This document shows positions 1 through 6,443 of a stretch of 8,932 bases of DNA, piece by piece. The stretch covers positions 1 to 8,932 of the forward strand of contig JAEZYO010000434.1 of assembly GCA_023419055.1 (NCBI GenBank). The letters are read 5' to 3'. Position 1 is the first letter of the stretch. Every line of letters starts with the position of its first letter. The notes below the pieces were generated by a model that did no database searches, had not been told where the DNA came from, and saw nothing but the letters and a program-made list of their open reading frames with translations. The translations under genes were made by a program, and so were the position numbers. The DNA is from Pseudomonadota bacterium (GTDB lineage Bacteria; Myxococcota; Polyangia; Polyangiales; Polyangiaceae).

Positions 1-182
1 ACGATGGGGACCGTCACGTGGAGTTCTCGCTCGACCCGCTCACGCAACTCCAAGGCGAGGAGTGAGTCGAACCCCATGACGGTGAGAGGCTCGTCCCGAG
101 CGACCTTCGTCGCCTCGAGGCGCAAGACGCGCGCCACCTGTTCGCACAGGTAGTCCTCGAGCGCCTTGATCCGCTCGTTCTC
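1..182 (-). other. Acyl carrier protein (ACP) domain, cut by the window edge
   Basis: Residues about 2088-2147 hold the first two thirds of an ACP. Ser2127 in [10 protein letters not shown] (2122-2131) is the expected phosphopantetheine site, and [17 protein letters not shown] follows as helix 2 and the loop. The last helix and whatever follows (another module, docking tail or thioesterase) lie beyond the left edge. Confidence 0.93.
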
Positions 183-3100
183 GGGGACGGCGAGGATCCG
201 GGCGATCGTGGCGCCGTCATCGGCATCGACCACGGCTAGCTTCGCTACATCTTTGAAGAGCGAGCCGCGCGCTAGCGTGGAAGATGATGCGAGAGCGCGC
301 GACCAATCAACGCGCACCACGCCGGCCTGCACGCGCCGGCCATCTACGAGCAACTCCTCGAGTGCATCGAGGGCTTGCGCAGGCTCGAGACCGAGGACGC
401 CGTGCGCTTCCCGGATTCGCGACGCCGTCTCACCAGCAGTCACCGCCATTCCGACCTCACTCCAAGGGCCCCAGTTGACGCTTAGCGCCGGTAGCCCCAG
501 CTGGCGACGCTGGCGAGCTAGCGCATCCAAGAATGCGTTCGCTGCCGCGTAGTTCCCCTGCCCCGCCGCACCGAACAGCGCGGCTGTCGAGGAAAACATC
601 ACGAAGTAGTCGAGCTTCCGGGTGCGCGTCAGCGCATGCAGTGTCCACGCTCCGTAAACCTTCGGCGCGAACGTGCGCTCGAATCGTTCCCAGGTCTGCT
701 GGACCAAAACGCCGTCTTCGAGCACGCCCGCCGCGTGCACCACGCCTCGTAGCGGCGGCATGGTCGCGTCGATTCGTTCCAGCACTTCGCGCAGGTCCTC
801 CTCCTGCGCCACGTCGCCAGCGAACACCTGAACCTCGGCGCCCAAGGCGCGAAGCTCGTCGAGCAGCCGTGCGCCCTCCTCGGAGGGCACACGGCGGCGG
901 CCGAGGAGAGCGACGTGCCGCGCACCCCGCTCGACCATCCAGCGCGCAACCTGCAACCCAAGACCTCCGAGACCGCCGGTGACCAGGTGCGTGCCTCGAG
1001 ACTCGAAACGCAGCGGCGCAGCCGGGCGGTGGCGATCGACCCCGGTGAGTCGCCCGATCCAGCGTCCGTTGTCGCGAAGGGCAACATGGTCTTCGCCGTT
1101 CGACTCCAAGATCTCGTTCGCCAGCTCGGCCGCGTCCGTAGCTGGGGTCGACGGCAGATCGACGAGCCCACCCCAAAGTTCAGGGTGTTCCTGGGCGATG
1201 CTGCGTCCGAGCCCCCAAAGGGTCGCCTTCTCCGGGGCAATCGAATCACTCGAGGCAACGGCCTGCGCTCCCGATGTCACGAGCCAAAGCCGGGCTTCAC
1301 CACCGGGTGAGGAAGAGGCCAAGAACTGGGTCGCAAGAAGTGCACTCCGGCAAACGGTCGCTTGGAACTGTCGGAGCGCGTTCACGTCCAGTTCACTTGC
1401 AGCGAGAGAAGCTCCCGCCAGGTGAATCACTCCCCGTAGCGGCAGGTCGGACCGCACTTCAGCAAGTCGCTGGACGAATTGTTCGGGATCTTCATCCGCT
1501 CCAGGGGCCGGCACTGCAACGCATCGGTCACCGTGGCCTTGGAGATGCTCAGCAAGGCTTGCCTGGAGCTCTGTGGGACCGCCGATCAGGATCCAGGCTC
1601 CTGCCGGGGCCGCCGCCGCTTTGGCGAGAGGCCGAGCCTCGGGGCGCCACTCGAGCTTGTAGAACGGCTCGAGCGCTGACGCGCGAAGTCGGCGTAGCGC
1701 CTCGACGCTCGTGCGTCGTACCTCGAAGCCACTGAGCTCCGCGGCTAGCGCCCCCTGATTATCGTAGAGGGTGATGTCCGCACGAATGCTCGCGCCGGTT
1801 CCTTCCACCTCTCGGACGCGCACGTGGCTCCAGAGCTCGCGCTCGATCGGGGCGTGCAATCGCACTGTCTCCACTCCGACGGGAAGATACGTCGCGCTCT
1901 CTCGCTCTCCCTGACTCGCGAGCAGCGCGGCCGCATGCACATGAAAGCACCCGTCCAGGAGGGCCGGATGCACGACGAAGCCGGGGGTTCGAGCACCCGC
2001 AGGCAGACGCACCTTGCCGACTGCTTCGCCCACCCCCGTCCAAACCTCGTCGACGGCCTGGAAGGAGGGCCCGTATTGGATGCCTAGCTCAGCGAGCTGC
2101 GCGTAGAGCGCTGATCGCTCGACACTAACGGCGCAGCGCGCACGCGAGTCCGCTAGTGCTCCAGGATCACTCGGCTGCGACTTGGTCGATGCCAAGCTCA
2201 GGGTCGCGGTCGCATGCGTCACCCAGGACGACGTCGAGGTATTTCCTGACTTGCTGCACAAACGCGCTTCCAGCTTTCCCGCGCCGTCCGGGGTCAAGAC
2301 CACCTGCACGGGGGTTTCTTCCGTCTGTTTCAGAACGAATGCCGCGTGCAGCTTGAGATTCGACAGAGTCGGGCGCACGACTCCGAGGGTTTGCTCAGCG
2401 GCTCCGATCAGCGCGTCCACGTACGCGCTCGCCGGCAGCACGGCTTCGCCGAAGATGGTGTGGTCCCGAAGAAACCCAAGCTCCTCGACGCTCAGGTCGA
2501 CCTCGAACACCGACGACTCCATCGCAAGCGGCAAACGCGCGCCGACGAGCGGCCGCGCGACGGGCTCGCGACTCGAACTGCTCCTCCGAACCCCCGTCGC
2601 CCCGGGTGCGGTCGGAGATGACGCCGGCGGAGCGTCGGCGCCAGGGTCGGCCAACATCGCGAGCACTTGCGGCAGGTCGTCACTGCCGCTGCCATGGCGA
2701 CGGCACACGTAGAACCGCGTCGAGGTCGGGCTGAACTTACTCTTGAACGTGAAGTTCCCGTCCCCGTTCAGGATGTTGCGCTCATGGAACATCTTGAGCA
2801 CGTCCTGCACGCCGGCGTCCGCGTTCGGATGCTCCCCAAGCTGTGTGCCGAAGGTGGCGCCCAGGCTGTAGTAGAAGATGCCCTCGCTCTTGAGCAAATC
2901 GAGGATGGTGGTGATTCCGAACTCGAGCGCGCCCGACGGCATCTTCGCTCGATAGAACTCGAGATCCATCACCCATCCCCGCCTCGCCTCGACCGGCGAC
3001 AGGAGAATCACGGCGTCGAGCTCGTCACCCCGCCGGACGAGGAACAGGCGATATCCGTCCTCGAGACTGCCCGACAGGATCTCGCCCTTCAGAAACGCCT

Positions 3101-6100
3101 CGAAGGGAGCCTTCTTGCCCTTGCGCACGATCCAGTCGTCCATCAACGCAACGATGGCTCGATCGATCGTGGGATCGGCTCCGGCCCGGTACTCGAGCGC
3201 CGAGACGTTTCCCAGGTTCTTGTACGAGTTCACCTTCGAGCGTAGGCCCCTCGCGGCACTTCCTTGCAGGGTAAACGCGCGAAGGTCGCCCAGCCGCTGC
3301 CAAACGCCAACGGGCGTGGTCGCGAACCCCTGCGATCGAAGGCTGTCCACCTTGTCATCCTCTGCGAAGATCGTGAGATCCAGGCCGTTGGACGCCGCGT
3401 AGGCATTGAGCTCGGCTAGCGCGCGATCGAACGCTCCGTCGTCGCCGAGATAGATCGAGACAACGACCGAGTTCCCTTTCTGGTTCAGAAAGAATGCTGC
3501 ATCGCGCGTCGAGGTGAAGAACACGAGCTTTGCCGTGACCCGCCGATTCACGGTCATGACACCGTCGTCGGGGCACGCGCTCACCATCGCTCGAAGGCGT
3601 GGGCCCAGCACAGGGTCCTTTCGTGCCTCGACCTCGGAAAGCACCAGCGGGGCGCGGGCCGTCGTGGTCGTTTGAGCCGGCTCGGGGGAAGTTTCGACCC
3701 AATAGCGCTCGCGTTGGAAGGCGTACGTAGGAAGGGTCACCCGCCGGCGCGTGTAGTCGCGATCGAGGCCGCGTCCCTGGATCGGCACACCGTGCACGTA
3801 CAGCGAGGCCACGCTTCCGAGCAGCTCCTCCCACTCGCGGCCGGGTCGTAGCGACGGCAACCAAGTTCCGTATCCCTGCTCGACGCAGCGCTTTCCGAGG
3901 CCGATCAGGACCGGTTTGGGACCCGCCTCGACGAACACGTCGCAGCCAAGTTCGCGCGCCGTTCGAACGCCTTGCGCGAAGCGAACAGACTCCCTGAGGT
4001 GACTTCGCCAATAGGCGGGACTCGTCAGCTCCTCGCCCACGACCTTGCCCGTCAAGTTCGAGATCACTCGGAGCCGCGGCGCCGAGCGTTTCACGGAGCT
4101 CACTTTGGCTTCGAACACGTCGAGGATGGGATCCATCAACGACGAATGGAAGGCGTGCGAGACCGCGAGCATCGTGCCCTGAACGCCGGAAGCGTCGAGG
4201 TCGCGCAACAACACGGCAACCTCCGGTTTTGCGCCAGAGACCACCACGCGATCGGGCGCGTTGTACGCGGCGATGGCCAGGTTCATCCCTCTCCCAGCGA
4301 TGGCGCGCTCGACCTCTGCGGCGTGGGCCGAGAAGGCCGCCATGGCACCGTCGAGCGGAAGCGATTGCATCAACCGCCCCCGAGTCGCGATCAGATCCAA
4401 CGCGTCATCGAGCTCGAAGACGCCGGCAAGACAAGCGGCCACGTACTCGCCCACGCTATGGCCGAGCGTCGCGTAAGGCTCCACACCAAAGGACCGCCAG
4501 AGCTCGGCGAGCGCGTACTCGACGGCGAAGAGCGCCGGCTGAGCGTACTCCGTGCGTTCGAGGCGTCGCTCCGCGTTCACATCGCCAGGTTCCGCGAAGA
4601 GGACGGAAAGCAGCGGTTCGGGGAGGAGCGTGTCCAGTCGGGCCGCGCAGCGATCCAGCGCGCGTCGGAACGTGGGCTGCGTCTCGTAGAGCGTCCGCCC
4701 CATTCCGACGTACTGCGCACCCTGCCCCGTAAAGAGAAATGCGACCTTGCCACTCGCACGCCCCTTCACCCGACCTCGCCGAATTTCCGGAGCCGCACGC
4801 CCGGCCGCGACAGCCTCCAGCTGTTCGCGCAGGTGCTCGTTGGACGACGCGAGAAGCGCCAGCCTTTCGGGGAAAGGAGCGCGCCCGACGTTCGCCGTGA
4901 AGCAGACATCGGCAAGCGAATCCGCAGTCCCCTCGAGATGACGAGCGTGGTTTGCCGCGAGCTCGGCCAGTGCTCGCTCGTTCTTGGCCGCTAGCGTGAA
5001 GAGATGCAAGGGACGCTCGACGCCCGCGGGAGGAGCCTGCACGAGCGGCGGCTCCTCGACGATCACGTGCGCGTTCGTGCCACTCAAGCCGAAGGAGCTC
5101 ACCCCAGCGAGCCGGGGCCCGGCCGAGGCCGTCCAGGGCTCGAGCGCGGTCGGGATCGTGAAGGGCCCAGCATCGAGGTCGATATGCGGGTTGACGCTAC
5201 GCAGGTGCAGGTGTGGTGGGATCGCCCGCTTCTGCAGCGAGAGGATCACCTTCATCAGCCCTGCAAGACCTGCGGCGGGCTCGAGGTGACCGATATTCGT
5301 CTTCACCGAACCGATCGTCAGCGGCTTGTCGCTGCTACGCCCAGCGTTTCGGCCGAGCACGGCGCCAAGCGCGCGGAGCTCGATGGGGTCCCCCAAAGCC
5401 GTCCCCGTTCCGTGCACTTCGACGTAGCTCACGTCCTTCGGATCGACTCGCGCCGCAGCGAGCGCGGCCTTGATCACGGCCTGCTGGGCTTGACCGTTCG
5501 GCACCGTGAATCCGCTGCTCGGTCCATCGTGGTTCACAGCCGAACCGCGAATCAGGGCGCGGATCCGGTCACCGTTCGCGAGCGCGTCGGAGAGGCGCTT
5601 CAGAACGAGCACGGCGCAGCCTTCGCCGCGCGTGTACCCGTCTGCGCGAGCGTCGAACGTCTTGCAGCGACCGTCCGGGGCGAGCGCACGCGCCTTCGAG
5701 AGGAAGATGCTGCCAATCGGCGAGAGCATCAGGTGAACGCCGCCGACGATGGCCACGTTACACTCACGCGAGCGCAGGCTCTGGCAGCCGAGATGCGTGG
5801 CAACCAGCGACGACGAACACGCCGTATCGATCGGAACGCTCGGCCCCTGAGCTCCCAGGAAGAAGGAGAGCCGCCCCGCAGCGTAACAATAGGCGTTGCC
5901 GGTCCCGGTGTAAGCGGTCACCGACTCTGCGGGTGCCGAGCGCACCTGTAGCTTGGCGTAGTCGTCCGCGCCGATGCCGATGAAGATGCCTGCCTCGCTA
6001 CCGCGGAGCTCGAGCGGGTTCTGGCCCGCGTTCTCCAACGCTTCCCACGTCACCTCGAGCAGCAGGCGGTGTTGCGGATCCAAACTCACCGCTTCGCGCG

Positions 6101-6443
6101 GCGAGATGTTGAAGAACTGAGGGTCGAACGCGTCGACGCTGTCTAGGAACGCACCGTGCCGGCTGTACATCTTTCCCGGCGCATCTGGATTCGCGTCGTA
6201 GAACGCGTCTACGTCCCAACGGCTTTTCGGGATTTCGGTGACGGCGTCGGTCCCGGCTTCGAGCAATGCCCAGAACGACTCGGGATCGACCACGCCCCCG
6301 GGAAACCGGCACCCCATGCCCACGACGGCAATGGGCTCCGCCGCAGCCGACTCTACGCGCTCGAGCTTACTCTCGAGCTCCATGCACAGGAGCTTCAAGC
6401 GAGCCGGAGAGAAGCCGGCGATACGCTTCGCGAACTCGCTCAC
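1..6443 (-). CDS. Modular type I polyketide synthase subunit with inserted LPG-synthase-like (DUF2156) domain (KS–AT–DUF2156–DH–KR–ACP), C-terminus cut by window
   Basis: Translation from the GTG at 6443 stays open for 2147 codons to the left edge. The start is fixed by the overlap with the upstream stop, the GGAGGG just before it, and an N-terminal helix leading into the KS at the usual distance. The domains in order are docking helix (1-34), KS (36-462), KS-AT linker, AT (566-860), an MprF/LPG-synthase-like domain (about 940-1250), a Pro/Ala/Ser-rich linker (1251-1296), DH (1297-1590), KR (1594-2050) and ACP (about 2088 onward). All catalytic residues checked in KS, AT, DH and KR are present. 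There is no ER. The expected product of the module is a chain extended by a malonyl unit with a trans double bond. The extra domain adds about 380 residues with its linkers compared with a normal KS-AT-DH-KR-ACP module. No break or frameshift was seen. Further modules may follow beyond the edge. Confidence 0.97.
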   Translation of the reverse strand, partial: MSEFAKRIAGFSPARLKLLCMELESKLERVESAAAEPIAVVGMGCRFPGGVVDPESFWALLEAGTDAVTEIPKSRWDVDAFYDANPDAPGKMYSRHGAFLDSVDAFDPQFFNISPREAVSLDPQHRLLLEVTWEALENAGQNPLELRGSEAGIFIGIGADDYAKLQVRSAPAESVTAYTGTGNAYCYAAGRLSFFLGAQGPSVPIDTACSSSLVATHLGCQSLRSRECNVAIVGGVHLMLSPIGSIFLSKARALAPDGRCKTFDARADGYTRGEGCAVLVLKRLSDALANGDRIRALIRGSAVNHDGPSSGFTVPNGQAQQAVIKAALAAARVDPKDVSYVEVHGTGTALGDPIELRALGAVLGRNAGRSSDKPLTIGSVKTNIGHLEPAAGLAGLMKVILSLQKRAIPPHLHLRSVNPHIDLDAGPFTIPTALEPWTASAGPRLAGVSSFGLSGTNAHVIVEEPPLVQAPPAGVERPLHLFTLAAKNERALAELAANHARHLEGTADSLADVCFTANVGRAPFPERLALLASSNEHLREQLEAVAAGRAAPEIRRGRVKGRASGKVAFLFTGQGAQYVGMGRTLYETQPTFRRALDRCAARLDTLLPEPLLSVLFAEPGDVNAERRLERTEYAQPALFAVEYALAELWRSFGVEPYATLGHSVGEYVAACLAGVFELDDALDLIATRGRLMQSLPLDGAMAAFSAHAAEVERAIAGRGMNLAIAAYNAPDRVVVSGAKPEVAVLLRDLDASGVQGTMLAVSHAFHSSLMDPILDVFEAKVSSVKRSAPRLRVISNLTGKVVGEELTSPAYWRSHLRESVRFAQGVRTARELGCDVFVEAGPKPVLIGLGKRCVEQGYGTWLPSLRPGREWEELLGSVASLYVHGVPIQGRGLDRDYTRRRVTLPTYAFQRERYWVETSPEPAQTTTTARAPLVLSEVEARKDPVLGPRLRAMVSACPDDGVMTVNRRVTAKLVFFTSTRDAAFFLNQKGNSVVVSIYLGDDGAFDRALAELNAYAASNGLDLTIFAEDDKVDSLRSQGFATTPVGVWQRLGDLRAFTLQGSAARGLRSKVNSYKNLGNVSALEYRAGADPTIDRAIVALMDDWIVRKGKKAPFEAFLKGEILSGSLEDGYRLFLVRRGDELDAVILLSPVEARRGWVMDLEFYRAKMPSGALEFGITTILDLLKSEGIFYYSLGATFGTQLGEHPNADAGVQDVLKMFHERNILNGDGNFTFKSKFSPTSTRFYVCRRHGSGSDDLPQVLAMLADPGADAPPASSPTAPGATGVRRSSSSREPVARPLVGARLPLAMESSVFEVDLSVEELGFLRDHTIFGEAVLPASAYVDALIGAAEQTLGVVRPTLSNLKLHAAFVLKQTEETPVQVVLTPDGAGKLEARLCSKSGNTSTSSWVTHATATLSLASTKSQPSDPGALADSRARCAVSVERSALYAQLAELGIQYGPSFQAVDEVWTGVGEAVGKVRLPAGARTPGFVVHPALLDGCFHVHAAALLASQGERESATYLPVGVETVRLHAPIERELWSHVRVREVEGTGASIRADITLYDNQGALAAELSGFEVRRTSVEALRRLRASALEPFYKLEWRPEARPLAKAAAAPAGAWILIGGPTELQASLAEHLQGHGDRCVAVPAPGADEDPEQFVQRLAEVRSDLPLRGVIHLAGASLAASELDVNALRQFQATVCRSALLATQFLASSSPGGEARLWLVTSGAQAVASSDSIAPEKATLWGLGRSIAQEHPELWGGLVDLPSTPATDAAELANEILESNGEDHVALRDNGRWIGRLTGVDRHRPAAPLRFESRGTHLVTGGLGGLGLQVARWMVERGARHVALLGRRRVPSEEGARLLDELRALGAEVQVFAGDVAQEEDLREVLERIDATMPPLRGVVHAAGVLEDGVLVQQTWERFERTFAPKVYGAWTLHALTRTRKLDYFVMFSSTAALFGAAGQGNYAAANAFLDALARQRRQLGLPALSVNWGPWSEVGMAVTAGETASRIREAHGVLGLEPAQALDALEELLVDGRRVQAGVVRVDWSRALASSSTLARGSLFKDVAKLAVVDADDGATIARILAVPENERIKALEDYLCEQVARVLRLEATKVARDEPLTVMGFDSLLALELRERVERELHVTVPI
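294..1664 (-). other. Ketoreductase (KR) domain, B-type-like
   Basis: Residues about 1594-2050 contain a structural half (FYKLEWRP at 1594-1601, [19 protein letters not shown] at 1742-1760) and a catalytic half. TGGLGGLG (1822-1829) is an intact NADPH motif. Lys1928, Ser1952, Tyr1965 and Asn1969 form the catalytic set with normal spacing. After HAAGV (1903-1907) the loop reads LEDG, keeping the Asp1910 that marks B-type KRs (LDD), and the A-type Trp is replaced by Phe1957. A D-configured (3R-type) hydroxyl is therefore likely, which fits dehydration by the DH in the same module to a trans alkene. The KR follows the DH with no ER between them. Confidence 0.94.
1674..2555 (-). other. Dehydratase (DH) domain
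   Basis: Residues 1297-1590 form a complete double-hotdog DH. It starts at [10 protein letters not shown] (1297-1306; the family usually has HPLLG). Catalytic His1328 lies in [10 protein letters not shown], with Gly1332 and Pro1337 in the HxxxGxxxxP pattern. Asp1497 and His1501 lie in [10 protein letters not shown] (1492-1501), the DxxxQ/H pair of the second hotdog. GIQYGPSF (1454-1461) and [11 protein letters not shown] (1520-1530) are also conserved family motifs. It should remove water from the beta-hydroxyl made by the KR to give an enoyl thioester. No ER follows to reduce the double bond. Confidence 0.93.
2556..2693 (-). other. Low-complexity linker between inserted domain and DH
   Basis: Residues 1251-1296 are rich in Ala, Pro, Ser, Gly and Asp (for example [18 protein letters not shown], 1267-1284) with no fold-like pattern. 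A shorter Thr/Ala/Pro-rich linker ([16 protein letters not shown], 918-933) sits on the other side of the inserted domain. Flexible linkers on both sides suggest a domain that moves as its own unit and can reach the ACP-bound chain. Confidence 0.75.
2694..3626 (-). other. Inserted MprF / LPG-synthase C-terminal-like domain (DUF2156, GNAT-fold aminoacyl-tRNA transferase family)
   Basis: Residues about 940-1250, between AT and DH, match no PKS domain. By eye they follow the order of the LPG_synthase_C / DUF2156 family. An N-terminal half has KLVFF and [11 protein letters not shown] (about 972-1002), then [15 protein letters not shown] (1026-1040). Next come [16 protein letters not shown] (1057-1072, like the FsLkGkkxxnLRxaxNR signature of MprF), a helix with [16 protein letters not shown] (1102-1117) and strands around [19 protein letters not shown] (1132-1150). 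The core motif follows: VMDLEFYR (1158-1165), PSGALEFGI (1169-1177), [13 protein letters not shown] (1187-1199). The end [16 protein letters not shown] (1233-1248) matches the FKxKFxPxWxPrYL ending. In MprF and relatives this tandem GNAT fold moves an amino acid from aminoacyl-tRNA to a lipid hydroxyl; fungal relatives aminoacylate ergosterol. An acyl transfer onto the polyketide is the inferred role; substrate and activity are unknown. There is no membrane flippase part. Codon use resembles the neighbouring domains. Confidence 0.8.
3864..4748 (-). other. Acyltransferase (AT) domain, malonyl-CoA type
   Basis: Residues 566-860 are a complete cis-acting AT. GQGAQ is at 573-577 and the nucleophile Ser663 lies in GHSVGE (661-666). 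Arg688, 25 residues later, is placed to bind the extender carboxylate. His766 in HAFHS (763-767) completes the dyad at the usual 103-residue distance from Ser663. HAFH at this position, rather than YASH, is the established marker for malonyl-CoA, so an unbranched two-carbon extension is predicted. The post-AT segment YAFQRERYW (907-915) closes the unit. Confidence 0.93.
5058..6338 (-). other. Ketosynthase (KS) domain
   Basis: Residues 36-462 are a complete elongating KS. It condenses the incoming chain with the extender on the module's ACP. The active-site Cys209 lies in DTACSSSL (206-213). The two catalytic histidines are His344 (HGTGT, 344-348) and His386 (KTNIGH, 381-386, with Lys381). The Cys-to-first-His distance of 135 residues is normal. 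The end motif [10 protein letters not shown] (455-464) is normal as well. Cys rather than Gln at the active site shows this is not a decarboxylating loading KS. Confidence 0.97.
6342..6443 (-). other. N-terminal docking / coiled-coil helix
   Basis: Residues 1-34 include [21 protein letters not shown] (split around 11-31), a charged amphipathic helix that leads directly into the KS start ([15 protein letters not shown], 36-50). Short helices of this kind precede the KS in subunits that receive a chain from another protein. It is the likely partner of the tail of the overlapping upstream gene product. Confidence 0.7.

Noticed and set aside
457..1258. Minus-strand open frames at 457-1176 and 629-1258
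   Set aside because: They are out of frame with the KR that covers the same bases, and their Arg-rich translations have no motif. The KR frame explains the DNA fully.
1664..1680. Possible enoylreductase between DH and KR in the downstream module
   Set aside because: The DH end is followed within a few residues by the KR start FYKLEWRP, leaving no room for an ER.
2694..3626. Reading the inserted domain as a GNAT loading domain like that of curacin-type PKSs
   Set aside because: Those sit at the N terminus of loading modules and belong to a different GNAT group. This segment is in the middle of an elongation module and carries the LPG-synthase motif order, including a second N-terminal GNAT-like half.
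2694..3626. Reading the inserted domain as a methyltransferase or aminotransferase
   Set aside because: No SAM-binding GxGxG motif and no PLP lysine motif are present; the FTLQG...LRSKVN and FKSKFSP motifs point to DUF2156.
3355..4011. Minus-strand frame of 218 codons across the AT end
   Set aside because: It is a shadow of the AT to inserted-domain frame; the in-frame translation has AT motifs throughout.
3972..5951. Long plus-strand open frames (3972-4994, 340 codons; 5004-5951, 315 codons)
   Set aside because: They lie opposite the KS and AT coding frame, are rich in Arg, Glu, Gln and His in the manner of antisense frames in GC-rich DNA, and show no domain pattern.
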